A DNA stretch of 64,000 bases from NCBI GenBank assembly GCA_039819485.1, contig JBCBRY010000023.1, forward strand, positions 1 to 64,000, given 5' to 3'. The notes below the pieces were generated by a model, which worked only from the letters and a program-made list of their open reading frames with translations, searched no databases and was not told where the DNA came from. Position numbers and translations under genes: made by a program. Shown in pieces: positions 51,510-59,981 of this stretch. Every line of letters starts with the position of its first letter. Position 1 is the stretch's first letter. This DNA comes from UBA6168 sp039819485. Its GTDB lineage: Bacteria; Bacteroidota; Bacteroidia; Chitinophagales; Saprospiraceae.

Positions 51510-52847
51510 CTAAAAGTTCGTAAAAGTCAGCCTTAATTTCGCCGGATCGACAGAATGTCCGGGGCCTCTAAAGATTCCCCTGGATGCCTGGCCCGATTTC
51601 AGAAACAAGGTAACCATCATCTGCTCAGTAACTAATCCACGACTCATATCCTGTAAATGAGTTGTCACGTTTACCCGGTACGTATTGTCAGCTTCCTGGT
51701 CTCCACCGAACAACTCACTGAATTCATCTCCTAGGTTAATGGTGAATTTAACATCATCAATCAAATCCAGGTTGCCATCGTCCAATATTTCTGAAACAAT
51801 GATTTGATCGACAGGGAGGTAAGTAAGAGGATCGTCTTCTGGCAACTCTTGTATCGGAAAGATTATTTCCGCTTTGTTGAGAATTTTGTCAGAAAGATTT
51901 TCTGAGTAAGGTACTTCGATGACAAAATTAATGCCGGACATGCCCTGTACAAACAGCAGGCTATCTGTGGTTGGCGCATTTTCACCAATATACTGTCCTT
52001 CAATATCAATAGCTGAGGTGCTGTAGTCGTGGGTATATTTTGCAGTCACAACGTTGTCTGGAAATATGGGGAAAAGGTATTCAAAGAAATTTGTGTCTTC
52101 ATGATAATAGACCGTAATTCCGGTAATGCCCGACCTGAAATTAAAGCTGGGCATACCCTTGTTCACTGAAGTCGGACGAAAACAAATACCTTTTATTAGC
52201 TCTTCAAATTCATCGACCCCAAGGCTGTCTATAGCAAAAAGATCCTTATCAAAATTATTTATATTGAGTGGAATCCTAATCTGGGGCGGCAGGACGATAT
52301 CAGCGTCCAACCTGGGAGAAAAGATTTCCACGGAGTCATTTACCATCGGTAGGTACGCATATGTGCCAATGAGTCTATCAACCTCATAGTCCATATTGGA
52401 ATAAAGGGTATCCGTAGGGAAAGGGTCTTTAAGCTGGTACACTTCAAATGTAAATTCTTCTTCCAAAAAACCATAAGATGATCTTGCATCATACGGTAAA
52501 ACCATGATGACAGAATCAAGTTCTGCATTGGGTTCGTTGAAGCTGGGCAAGGAAAAATTTTGCGTCGGTTGGATATAAACTTCGGAGCCCGTTGTCCCAA
52601 ATATCGGGTCTTCGTAGACACCCAACGGAAATATTTGACTGTTGACAGATAGGCTCTGAGGGTTGAAAGTTCTGATAGAGTCTTCTGCCACATTATATGC
52701 CCGGATGGTCAAAGTATCGGTAAAATCAATATCGAGTTGGTCTCCAGCCAATAGCTCCGATCCGATTACAGTAGGATCATTGCATGCACTTTGGATGATC
52801 AGAGATACTATACCGATTATGATGAAATAGACACGATTTTGTTTCAT
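51510..52847 (-). CDS. DUF4270 family lipoprotein
   Basis: The 445-residue product has a lipoprotein signal (VYFIIIGIVSLIIQSAC, lipidated Cys22) and the DUF4270 opening DPTVIGSELLAGD. The body is beta-rich with short hydrophobic strands (RIPLNINNFDKDLF, GINFVIEVPYSENL, KAEIIFPIQEL), ending DPAKLRLTFTNF. Such proteins are widespread in Bacteroidota and sit in the periplasm or outer membrane; their role is not known to me. It is on the same strand as, and downstream of, the GT5-like gene, a neighbourhood often kept in the phylum; a hairpin lies between them. Confidence 0.85.
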   Translation of the reverse strand: MKQNRVYFIIIGIVSLIIQSACNDPTVIGSELLAGDQLDIDFTDTLTIRAYNVAEDSIRTFNPQSLSVNSQIFPLGVYEDPIFGTTGSEVYIQPTQNFSLPSFNEPNAELDSVIMVLPYDARSSYGFLEEEFTFEVYQLKDPFPTDTLYSNMDYEVDRLIGTYAYLPMVNDSVEIFSPRLDADIVLPPQIRIPLNINNFDKDLFAIDSLGVDEFEELIKGICFRPTSVNKGMPSFNFRSGITGITVYYHEDTNFFEYLFPIFPDNVVTAKYTHDYSTSAIDIEGQYIGENAPTTDSLLFVQGMSGINFVIEVPYSENLSDKILNKAEIIFPIQELPEDDPLTYLPVDQIIVSEILDDGNLDLIDDVKFTINLGDEFSELFGGDQEADNTYRVNVTTHLQDMSRGLVTEQMMVTLFLKSGQASRGIFRGPGHSVDPAKLRLTFTNF

Positions 52848-53008
52848 GCTGATTGGTCAAAAAAATCAAAAACAAACGTCGGGATTCAAATAGCTGATTT
52901 GGCCATATGAAAGACCTGTTGGTCTGTTTTTGTTTCGTTCAATAATATTAACGAATTGAATATCAAGGAAAGAGAGTATTCAGAAGGACGGAGAGTTGTA
53001 TTTGGTGA

Positions 53009-53053
53009 AAAGCAATTGACAATGTCTGTGCTATTTACATTGCCAATTGCTTT
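53009..53053 (-). terminator. Long hairpin after the GT5-like gene
   Basis: Arms 53009-53025 and 53037-53053 pair over 17 bp with a single G-U on the minus strand (AAAGCAATTG/CAATTGCTTT ends) and an 11-nt loop. It lies 9 nt past the stop of the GT5-like gene. The following minus-strand T run is short (TTTTC). Confidence 0.7.
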
Positions 53054-53061
53054 GTTTGTGG

Positions 53062-53892
53062 CTATTGTTCTACTGTTTCTTCCTCTTCCAGCAGCGAATG
53101 ATAAAAATCGAGGTATGCACTCAAAAACTCATCTTCAGTCTTGTACTCAAGCACTGGCAATGATGTATCTGAGAAAAGTTCTTCCTGGTCATCGTTCATT
53201 TCTTCACTTCCTCTGATCAGTGCATCCGAATAAGAAGCGGCTCCTTTGTCGAGTGTAACACCTGTGCCGTTCAGGTATACAGAAAGGTTTTCTTCAGACA
53301 TATTGTTGATCGAAGCTTTCTCGACGAAAGATTGATCGAAGTGCTTACCAAGTGAATTATTGTAAACAGAATAAATAATTTTTGAATGGTGGAACAGAGG
53401 TTCCGTCTTGTAGGCCTCTCTGATAAAAACCGGGATCAGACTGGTCATCCAACCGTGGCAATGTACGATATCGGGTGGCCATCCAAATTTGCGGACTGTT
53501 TCGATGACCCCTTTGCAGAAGAAGATCATCCGGTCTGGGTTGTCGCTAAAAGGATTTCCCTCATCATCCGTGAATACTTGTTTGCGCTTGAAAAAATCAT
53601 CATTGTCTAAGAAATAGACCTGCATGCGGGCATTTGGTAGAGAAGCAACTTTAATTATCAATGGGAAGTCGTCGTCGTCAACGATGATGTTCATGCCGGA
53701 AAGCCTGACAACTTCGTGAAGCCGGTGCCGGCGTTCGTTGATAGTTCCATATCGGGGCATTAGTACTCTTATTTCCATCTGGTTATTCTGGGCATATTCA
53801 GGTAATTTCCTGACAATAGTGGAAATCTCTGAAAGGGCAGTGTACGGATCCATTTCTTGGGTCACGAAAAGAACTTTCTTCTTATCAGTCAT
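53062..53892 (-). CDS. Short GT5 glycogen/starch-synthase-like protein
   Basis: The 276-residue product corresponds only to the N-terminal Rossmann domain of glycogen synthases (VLFVTQEMDPYTALSEISTI, VLMPRYGTINERRHRLHEV, PDIVHCHGWMTSLIPVFI, IIYSVYNNSLGKHFD). The usual N-terminal KTGGL substrate loop is not visible, and the C-terminal nucleotide-sugar domain is absent; full GlgA has about 480 residues. The rest is acidic (SEEMNDDQEELFSD, SLLEEEETVEQ). This shortened form next to panC is common in Bacteroidota. Glycogen synthesis by this protein alone is doubtful; a structural or regulatory role is possible. It is divergent from panC. Confidence 0.75.
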   Translation of the reverse strand: MTDKKKVLFVTQEMDPYTALSEISTIVRKLPEYAQNNQMEIRVLMPRYGTINERRHRLHEVVRLSGMNIIVDDDDFPLIIKVASLPNARMQVYFLDNDDFFKRKQVFTDDEGNPFSDNPDRMIFFCKGVIETVRKFGWPPDIVHCHGWMTSLIPVFIREAYKTEPLFHHSKIIYSVYNNSLGKHFDQSFVEKASINNMSEENLSVYLNGTGVTLDKGAASYSDALIRGSEEMNDDQEELFSDTSLPVLEYKTEDEFLSAYLDFYHSLLEEEETVEQ

Positions 53893-54179
53893 ATCAGATC
53901 TCTATTGTTTTTTGTTCAAAAAATAAGATTTTGACCTTTCAAAATCGACTGCAAAGATAATAAAAAAATAAGGGGAATTTTAATCGCTTTTGACACATTT
54001 ATTTTTATATGCCCCCTGAAATTCTTTCAATGTGAGCGGTATTCAGCGCCTAAAGTTCAAAAAGATAATTAGGGAATTTACTTGCAAAATACCCTACTTT
54101 CGCCCACGCATCAGAAGATGTGCCCATCAGAAGAGTACCTCCTGATTTTAATCTAAAAAATGCGTGTAAACATTCTACT

Positions 54180-55034
54180 ATGTTATTGTTCAAAAAAGTT
54201 AAAGATCTGCAAAGCTATCTGGAAACTGAGCGCTCGAGAGGGCAGTCCATTGGGTTTATCCCGACCATGGGAGCTTTGCATCAGGGGCACTTGTCACTGG
54301 TACAAAACAGCCTGGAAACGACAGATATTTCTGTAGTCAGCATCTTTGTAAACCCTACCCAGTTTAATGAACAAGGAGACCTGGCCGTTTATCCCAGGAC
54401 CCCTGAAAAAGATATTGACCTACTGGTCAGTGTCGGCTGCCAGGTATTGTTTATGCCTGATGTCAATGAAGTTTATCCGGATGGGCTGGAGCCCGGTTTG
54501 ACATTGGAATTTGGTGACCTGGACAAGTCAATGGAAGGCGCTCACCGTCCGGGGCATTTTGAAGGTATGGCACAAGTTGTAAACAGGTTGTTACAGATTG
54601 TTATGCCGGACAGTTTGTATATGGGGCAGAAAGATTTTCAACAATTCACGATCGTAAAAGAGATGATCAGGCAATTGAAGCTGAAGGTGAAATTGGTGAT
54701 GTGTCCGATTATCCGGGAGAATGACGGTCTTGCCATGAGTAGCCGGAATGTGCGCCTGACCAAGGAGCAGCGCCTGGTGGCCACTAAAATTTACCAAACA
54801 CTTTCGGCAGCCAAGGAAAAAGTGAACCAGGCATTTCCCAAACAGATAGAAGAGGAAGCAATGGAAATGCTTGCCATCCCGGGTATGAAACCGGAATATT
54901 TTTCCATAGTTGATGGGGAAACACTCCGGCCGGTCGAGGTTTTTGAAGATGTTAAGTTAGCGGTGGCCTGTACGGCAGTGAGGGTAGGGGAGGTACGACT
55001 GATAGACAATATGATTTTGAAGTGGAAAGAGTAA
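54180..55034 (+). CDS. panC: Pantoate-beta-alanine ligase
   Basis: The enzyme condenses pantoate and beta-alanine with ATP to pantothenate, the precursor of coenzyme A. The ATG at 54180 (MLLFKKVKDLQ) gives 284 residues, typical of the family. FIPTMGALHQGHLSL holds the HxGH-like ATP motif (H34, H37); FVNPTQFN, MGQKDFQQF and the KMSKS-like MSSRNVRL follow. The longer frame from 54120 adds residues unlike the family. No panB or panD gene lies beside it in this window. Confidence 0.95.
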   Translation: MLLFKKVKDLQSYLETERSRGQSIGFIPTMGALHQGHLSLVQNSLETTDISVVSIFVNPTQFNEQGDLAVYPRTPEKDIDLLVSVGCQVLFMPDVNEVYPDGLEPGLTLEFGDLDKSMEGAHRPGHFEGMAQVVNRLLQIVMPDSLYMGQKDFQQFTIVKEMIRQLKLKVKLVMCPIIRENDGLAMSSRNVRLTKEQRLVATKIYQTLSAAKEKVNQAFPKQIEEEAMEMLAIPGMKPEYFSIVDGETLRPVEVFEDVKLAVACTAVRVGEVRLIDNMILKWKE

Positions 55035-55142
55035 TATTGAATTTCTACTAGTAAAATGTTGGTTGTCAAACGCTTACAAAGTTTACAATTTATTTATTTA
55101 TTTTATTGGTTATTCAATAGTTAATTAAATTGATTTTTCTTT

Positions 55143-55150
55143 TACATTTG
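55143..55150 (+). promoter_or_regulatory. Possible Bacteroidota -7 promoter element
   Basis: TACATTTG matches the -7 consensus TAnnTTTG about 95 bp before the gene at 55244. No good TTTG -33 element is found at the right distance, so this is only suggestive. Confidence 0.3.
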
Positions 55151-55243
55151 CCGCCGCAAGAGAAGATTACACACAAACACTAAGTTGGACGGAACACTAC
55201 CCGCTCAAATACATTAACCATCTAACTTACAAAGACATAGCTG

Positions 55244-55549
55244 ATGCAAAAGGAATTTCAATATATGGTAGATTTCAGACTGCCAACCATCCTGTCCGAG
55301 GACTTTCTCAAACTCATCCCTTTTCAGCGAAATATCATCAACAAACTTTTTCGGGAAGGTAAACTGGTCAATTATGCCCTGTCTCTCGATACTTCCAAAA
55401 TGTGGGCTGTCGTGGCTGCCAGCGATGAATCGGAGGTAGAGGACGTACTCCAGGAATTGCCCCTTACCCGATTTATGGACTTCAGTATCAATATGCTGAC
55501 TTTCTACAACGCTGTTGAAGGCGAGACTCCTGCTTTTTCTCTTAACTGA
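55244..55549 (+). CDS. Small dimeric alpha-beta-barrel-like protein (muconolactone-isomerase-like)
   Basis: The 101-residue product reads like a ferredoxin-fold protein: strand YMVDFRLP, helix DFLKLIPFQRNIINKLFREG, strand NYALSLDTSKMWAVVAASDES, helix EVEDVLQELPLTRFM, strand DFSINMLTFYNAV. The order and length resemble the muconolactone delta-isomerase/YCII-like families often annotated in Bacteroidota. I infer no reaction. Its end overlaps the end of the convergent carbonic-anhydrase-like gene by 8 bp. Confidence 0.6.
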   Translation: MQKEFQYMVDFRLPTILSEDFLKLIPFQRNIINKLFREGKLVNYALSLDTSKMWAVVAASDESEVEDVLQELPLTRFMDFSINMLTFYNAVEGETPAFSLN

Positions 55550-56108
55550 TTTTTGGTTGGGCATTTTCCCTTTTCAAGAAGGAGAATTCACTTGATTCAC
55601 TGAACCAAGCGGAATACATGACGTAATTGCCGGCGATCCGCTGTACTGTTTCTTTAAAGATTTCAGGTGAAATTTGTTTGATTTTTTTGGCAGGGACACC
55701 AGCGTAGATATGCCCTGCTTCACACCGGGTCTTCTCCAAGACCACAGCACCCGCTCCTATCAGGCAATTCTCTTCTACGATGGCATGATCCATTACAATA
55801 GCCCCCATTCCAACCAGCACATTATCATGAATCGTACAGCCGTGTACAATGCTTCGGTGGCCCAGGCTGACATTGTTCCCAATAGTGGTGGCCGCCTTTA
55901 GATAAGTACCGTGGATGATGGCCCCATCCTGTACATTTACCCGGTTCCCCAAGCGGATACTGTTCACGTCGCCCCGAACCACCGATTGAAACCAAAAACT
56001 GCATTCGTCCCCCGTTATTACGTCCCCTATGATGGTTGTATTCTCTGCCAAATAACAATCCCTGCCGAATTGAGGGGTGAAATCTCTAACCGTTTTAATG
56101 AGTGCCAT
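55542..56108 (-). CDS. Gamma-carbonic-anhydrase family protein
   Basis: The 188-residue product is a left-handed beta-helix made of hexapeptide repeats (VVRGDVNSIRLGNRVNVQDG, TIGNNVSLGHRSIVHGCTIH). The three zinc-ligand histidines are at 66 (AIIHG), 84 and 89 (LGHRSIVHG), as in the gamma-carbonic-anhydrase/YrdA family. Trimer formation is expected. The enzymatic role in carbonic anhydration is proven for only some members; others in this family have unknown substrates. It lies downstream of trxA on the same strand, across a strong hairpin. Confidence 0.9.
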   Translation of the reverse strand: MALIKTVRDFTPQFGRDCYLAENTTIIGDVITGDECSFWFQSVVRGDVNSIRLGNRVNVQDGAIIHGTYLKAATTIGNNVSLGHRSIVHGCTIHDNVLVGMGAIVMDHAIVEENCLIGAGAVVLEKTRCEAGHIYAGVPAKKIKQISPEIFKETVQRIAGNYVMYSAWFSESSEFSFLKRENAQPKIS

Positions 56109-56129
56109 TAATTATTGTATTTACAGAAT

Positions 56130-56172
56130 TTCGAAGCCCCCGGTTAACCATATGTCAACCGGGGGCTTCGAA
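56130..56172 (-). terminator. Perfect 16-bp hairpin between trxA and the carbonic-anhydrase-like gene
   Basis: TTCGAAGCCCCCGGTT (56130-56145) and AACCGGGGGCTTCGAA (56157-56172) pair perfectly, with an 11-nt loop. It is very stable, 68 bp past the trxA stop. No T run follows on the minus strand; on the plus strand the following sequence is moderately T-rich. It probably limits read-through from trxA. Confidence 0.7.
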
Positions 56173-56240
56173 TTAGAATTATTTGATTTTGATTTAGCAG
56201 GTGATTTACTCCTGTAAATTAAATTCTGAAGGAGGTAAAT

Positions 56241-56579
56241 TTAGCTGTTCACTTCTACCTCTTGTAAAATTTCATCCAAAATCTTTATCAAAGCAGCCTT
56301 TGTGGCAACACCGACTTGCCTTTTCACCTCCGATCCATGTTTCAAAAAGACAACGGTCGGAATGCTTCTGATACCGTATTGAGTTGCAATGTCTGGATTA
56401 TTGTCAACATCTACTTTACCGATAATTGCCCGGCCTTCATACTCTTCTGAAAGCTGATCAATGATGGGGCCGATGAGTCTGCATGGACCACACCAAACGG
56501 CCCAGAAATCTAAAACGGCTACACCACCTTTTTCAAGAACTTCTGTTTTGAAATTTTCGTCTGTGATTTGTAATGCCAT
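56241..56579 (-). CDS. trxA: Thioredoxin
   Basis: The 112-residue cytoplasmic redox protein has the active site WCGPC (Cys30 and Cys33) after AVLDFWAVWC, the buried Asp in VLDFW, and the cis-proline segment IRSIPTVVFLKHG. Length and fold match the classical TrxA. A standalone gene, divergent from the Lrp/AsnC regulator gene; the 292-bp gap holds both promoters. Confidence 0.95.
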   Translation of the reverse strand: MALQITDENFKTEVLEKGGVAVLDFWAVWCGPCRLIGPIIDQLSEEYEGRAIIGKVDVDNNPDIATQYGIRSIPTVVFLKHGSEVKRQVGVATKAALIKILDEILQEVEVNS

Positions 56580-56811
56580 ATTGCGATATTTTTTGTGTTT
56601 AGAAATTAATTTGATTCAACGGGTTATTTAACAACAAGACCCTTTAAAAGTTGCAAAGTTAGGAAAAGATTGAATGGTGCCTGCTATTTTGCGCACAATC
56701 ATCGAAAGATGCTGCTCTGGAGTCTGTAGCAAAATTTTATTGCTAAAGCACTGATTTTAAAAGAGCAATATGAAACAAATGAGTGTAGGAACAGAAAAAA
56801 ATGTTCATTTG

Positions 56812-56843
56812 TTTGCTAACTTATCATTTTGCTCGTTCTTTTG
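56812..56843 (+). promoter_or_regulatory. Probable Bacteroidota promoter of the Lrp/AsnC gene
   Basis: A TTTG (56812-56815) is followed after 20 nt by TTCTTTTG (56836-56843), one mismatch from TAnnTTTG. The spacing fits the -33/-7 promoters of Bacteroidota and predicts a leader of about 20 nt before the ATG at 56872. Confidence 0.45.
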
Positions 56844-56871
56844 CAGCTGAAAAAAATCTAACAAATCAAAA

Positions 56872-57345
56872 ATGGCTGAAAAACTAGACAGAACTGACCT
56901 GAAAATTCTTCAGATCCTGCAACAAAACTGTAAAATAACCAACCTTGACCTTTCCAAGAAAATTGGTCTATCCCCGGCGCCAACCCTCGAAAGGGTGAAA
57001 AAGCTGGAGCAGGCTGGCTATATTGAAAGCTACCACGCGCAGGTCAATCCGCAGAGTATCGGGTTGAATGTGCAGACTTTCGTGCAGGTTTCTTTGGCCT
57101 GGCAAAAGGAAAATGCCTTGAATAATTTTATGGAAAAGCTGAAAGGCATCGATGAAATAGTGGAATGCTACATCATCACCGGCGAGGCAGATTTTCTCCT
57201 CAAAATTATTTGCAAGGATATCCCGACTTACGAACAGCTCCTTTTCAAAACACTTTCACAAATTGAAGAAATCGAACGCCTTAAAACCTTGATGACCCTT
57301 TCCACTGTCAAGAATTCGAAGGTGCTTCCTTACGAATACGACTAA
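56872..57345 (+). CDS. Lrp/AsnC family transcriptional regulator
   Basis: The 157-residue product has the N-terminal helix-turn-helix of the family (DRTDLKILQILQQNCKITNL, LSKKIGLSPAPTLERVKKLE) and a C-terminal RAM effector-binding domain (VQTFVQVSLAWQKENAL, IVECYIITGEADFLLKI). Such regulators respond to amino acids and form octamers. The window has several amino-acid genes (ald, sdaA, glt, arg) that could be targets, but no evidence links them. It is followed by a hairpin and then the TraB/GumN gene. Confidence 0.93.
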   Translation: MAEKLDRTDLKILQILQQNCKITNLDLSKKIGLSPAPTLERVKKLEQAGYIESYHAQVNPQSIGLNVQTFVQVSLAWQKENALNNFMEKLKGIDEIVECYIITGEADFLLKIICKDIPTYEQLLFKTLSQIEEIERLKTLMTLSTVKNSKVLPYEYD

Positions 57346-57350
57346 AACTT

Positions 57351-57381
57351 CAGCAGGCATTGGTACTGCCAATGCCTGCTG
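57351..57381 (+). repeat. 13-bp perfect hairpin after the Lrp gene, overlapping the next gene's first ATG
   Basis: CAGCAGGCATTGG (57351-57363) and CCAATGCCTGCTG (57369-57381) pair exactly, with a 5-nt loop. It starts 6 nt after the Lrp stop codon. The first ATG of the TraB/GumN frame (57372) lies in the right arm, so the hairpin either hides that start or shows that the true start is later. Confidence 0.75.
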
Positions 57382-58208
57382 CCTGTCACCTTTCTTTCCC
57401 CTTTATTTTGCCGGCAAAAAATACATTCTTTTGGCAACTTTCCGACCCTGGCCTCATTAAGGAAACCTTTCTACTGGGTACCATGCATGTGCAGGATCTA
57501 AGGGCTTTTTCCAATCTCGAATTTATCAAAGAAAAAATAGACAGCGCGGATGCATTCGCAGCGGAATACCATCTTGGTGATAAAAACATGGGGCTGGCAG
57601 CCAAATTAGGCCTACCCGCCGGAGTCTCCCTGAACGGGCTCATTCCTGAAAAAAAATACTTCAAGCTTCGGAAAATCATCCTCAAATCTACTGGTATCGA
57701 CCTTGACTATTTTCAAAACATTTCGCCGTTCATGCTGACCGGACTGATCGGATCTCAGCTACTGGGAAAGCATATGCCCCAATCGCTCGACGAGCATCTT
57801 TGGAATTATGCCAGAGACCACAACAAAACAATGCTGGGCATTGAAACTTTTGAAGAGCAAATACAGGTATTGGAACAAATTCCACTGGATGATCAGGTGA
57901 AGATGCTTCTTGGTTTAGGCAAAAACATAAACCGCTTTAGAAAACATACACTGCATTCAGCCAATTTATATCAACAGGGAAAGTTCAAACAGCTTACCAA
58001 GTCAGTCATCAAAAATGCGGGTAAGCTGCGCAAGGTTTTGGTCTATCAAAGAAATGAAATAATGGCGGACCGAATACATGCCCTCGCTCAGGGCCAGCGC
58101 TTATTCGCCACTGTAGGAGCCGGTCATTTAGGAGGTGGAAAAGGAGTGCTGCGCTTACTAAAAAGGAAGGGTGTAAAAGTCTCACCGGTCTTTCAATCGG
58201 ATAATTGA
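57372..58208 (+). CDS. TraB/GumN (TIKI-like) family protein
   Basis: The product has about 278 residues. Motifs of the family are FLLGTMHVQD, MLGIETFEEQIQVLEQ and, near the end, LFATVGAGHLGGGKGVL, with conserved His and Glu residues that form a putative metal site. Eukaryotic TIKI relatives are metalloproteases; activity here is unproven. The start is uncertain: the ATG at 57372 is inside a perfect hairpin, and a TTG at 57408 (then PAKNTFFWQLS) would begin directly at the domain. No clear signal peptide follows either start, unlike many GumN proteins. It overlaps the convergent DUF5683 gene by 16 bp. Confidence 0.8.
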   Translation: MPAACHLSFPFILPAKNTFFWQLSDPGLIKETFLLGTMHVQDLRAFSNLEFIKEKIDSADAFAAEYHLGDKNMGLAAKLGLPAGVSLNGLIPEKKYFKLRKIILKSTGIDLDYFQNISPFMLTGLIGSQLLGKHMPQSLDEHLWNYARDHNKTMLGIETFEEQIQVLEQIPLDDQVKMLLGLGKNINRFRKHTLHSANLYQQGKFKQLTKSVIKNAGKLRKVLVYQRNEIMADRIHALAQGQRLFATVGAGHLGGGKGVLRLLKRKGVKVSPVFQSDN

Positions 58209-58858
58209 AAAGTCAATCCAAGTCCAAGATATGGCTGATGATTGCCCAACGTCCCCATTTTGGGGCCAATCCGCATACTCAGGTCTTCGCTCACATCAAA
58301 CGTCTTGAGGTGACAATCGACAAACGCTTCAGCGGTCTGCACAAGATGAAGCGCAAATAGCCCGATGTAGGATAATTGTCTGTTTCTATCGAAACCATCC
58401 CTGATCCTGCGATAGTCGCTTGCATCCAAAGTGGAGCCACTGAACCGATGAGACTCACCTGCTAATTCGGCGATATAGATATCCCTGTAAAGGTTGTAAC
58501 CTGAAGTGTTGTAGTCAATTGCAATGATCAGCAGCGTGTAGCCACCATAAACGAACGGCAGTTTCCACCAGCGCTTGTTATAGATCTGTCCGCCACCGGG
58601 AATGGCCATCGAGAGGAACAAAGCTTTCTTGGGATTTGGGTAGTCTTCTTTGCTGAAAATATTTCTTATAAATCCTTTTTTCTTCTTCTTCACCGATACA
58701 ATAGAGGGGGCGACTACGGTTGAGTCAGGAATGGAATCGGTTGTAATTGCTATTGAATTTGGAGATAAAGTGGCGGCAATGCTATCGGGAACTTGGCCGA
58801 ACAAAACGGCCGGCAACAGCCAGCTAAAAATGAAAAGGATATATTTTTTACCTATCAT
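58193..58858 (-). CDS. DUF5683 domain protein
   Basis: The 221-residue product has a signal peptide or signal anchor (YILFIFSWLLPAVLFGQ), a Ser/Thr-rich linker, a basic stretch (VSVKKKKKGF), and the domain SMAIPGGGQIYNKRWWKLPF, with hydrophobic segments (VYGGYTLLIIAIDY, LSYIGLFALHLVQTAEAFVD). This matches DUF5683, commonly located next to parB in Bacteroidota. The function is not known to me. It is downstream of parB on the same strand with a 68-bp gap, suggesting co-transcription. Confidence 0.8.
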   Translation of the reverse strand: MIGKKYILFIFSWLLPAVLFGQVPDSIAATLSPNSIAITTDSIPDSTVVAPSIVSVKKKKKGFIRNIFSKEDYPNPKKALFLSMAIPGGGQIYNKRWWKLPFVYGGYTLLIIAIDYNTSGYNLYRDIYIAELAGESHRFSGSTLDASDYRRIRDGFDRNRQLSYIGLFALHLVQTAEAFVDCHLKTFDVSEDLSMRIGPKMGTLGNHQPYLGLGLTFQLSD

Positions 58859-58926
58859 GAGAATGGAACGCTGGTATGGAAGCTGCTGTCTTACGTTTTC
58901 TTTACGTTAACACCCCGTCGGATTGC

Positions 58927-59820
58927 CTACCTTTCGATCAAGTCCAATAGGCGGTTGAGGTCATTGGTGGAAGAAAAGGGAATACTGATTTGTCCGCTTC
59001 CATTCGGTTTTACTTTCAAAGCAACCTTGGCACCGAGATAATCCTTTAAATTGTTTTCTACCGAAAGGTAATCGCCCGATAAATTGGAAGCAGCTCCGGG
59101 GTTTTTCTTTTGCGCAGGTTCCCGGTAGCTTTTGATTAGCTTTTCAGTGGCCCTTACGGATAACTCTTTTTCTATTACTTCTTTAAAAACGACATTTTGG
59201 ATCGTCAGATCTTCCACCCCGGCAAGGGCACGGGCGTGTCCCATGCTCAGTATACCTTCTTTCAGTGCTTTTTGAATGTCGGGCGGGAGTTTTAAGAGTC
59301 GAAGAAAATTGGTGATGCTGACCCGGCTCTTCCCGACGCGGTCTGCAAGGGCTTCGTGCGTCAGGTCGCATTCTTCAATCAGCCGCTGGTAAGTAATGGC
59401 CACTTCGACGGCGTTCAGGTTTTCCCGTTGGATATTTTCTACCAGCGCCATCTCGATCATTTCCTGATCATTGGCCAGTCGAATGTAGGTTGGGATTTCT
59501 TCCAAACCCGCCAGTTTGGACGCTCGCAACCTTCTTTCCCCGGAAATCAACTGAAAGGCTTTGTCGTTCAACCGGCGGACGGTGATGGGCTGGATGAGCC
59601 CATGAACCTTCAACGAATCGGCCAGTTCGCCAAGAGCTTCTTCGTCAAATTCTTTTCTTGGCTGAAATGGATTGACTTCGATCTGTTGGATCGGAATCAT
59701 GGCTACTGTGTTAGATAATTCCTTTACCACCTCTTCGGGGGTCTCCATCGATGAAAGCAGGGCATTTATTCCTCTTCCTATCTGGGCTTTGGTTCTTTTT
59801 CCTGAAAGCTTTTTTGCCAT
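58927..59820 (-). CDS. parB: Chromosome-partitioning protein ParB
   Basis: The 297-residue CTP-dependent DNA clamp loads at parS sites and works with ParA in chromosome segregation. The N-terminal nuclease-like domain has IEVNPFQPRKEFDEEALGEL and the CTP-binding SGERRLRASKLAG; VENIQRENLNAVE and the helix-turn-helix EALADRVGKSRVSITNFLRL follow; the C-terminus (SSTNDLNRLLDLIER) is the dimerization end. parA lies 161 bp upstream on the same strand. I did not find a parS-like TGTTtCACGTGaAACA sequence in the window. Confidence 0.95.
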   Translation of the reverse strand: MAKKLSGKRTKAQIGRGINALLSSMETPEEVVKELSNTVAMIPIQQIEVNPFQPRKEFDEEALGELADSLKVHGLIQPITVRRLNDKAFQLISGERRLRASKLAGLEEIPTYIRLANDQEMIEMALVENIQRENLNAVEVAITYQRLIEECDLTHEALADRVGKSRVSITNFLRLLKLPPDIQKALKEGILSMGHARALAGVEDLTIQNVVFKEVIEKELSVRATEKLIKSYREPAQKKNPGAASNLSGDYLSVENNLKDYLGAKVALKVKPNGSGQISIPFSSTNDLNRLLDLIER

Positions 59821-59981
59821 TTCTTAATTCACTTTGACTTAAAATGATATATGTGTCGCTGGTGCCTTGTTCAATTGGAAATTAAGCGGTTTAAAAACTG
59901 TTTTGCGCTGAAGGTCAATTGGTTAGCAATTTTTAATTTTCCAATCTTTTGATTTTAGACAGAAAATTCATCCCTCGAAAG

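Noticed and set aside
53009..53053. Inverted pair as ends of a mobile element
   Set aside because: A single hairpin with an 11-nt loop just after a stop codon fits a transcript-end structure better.
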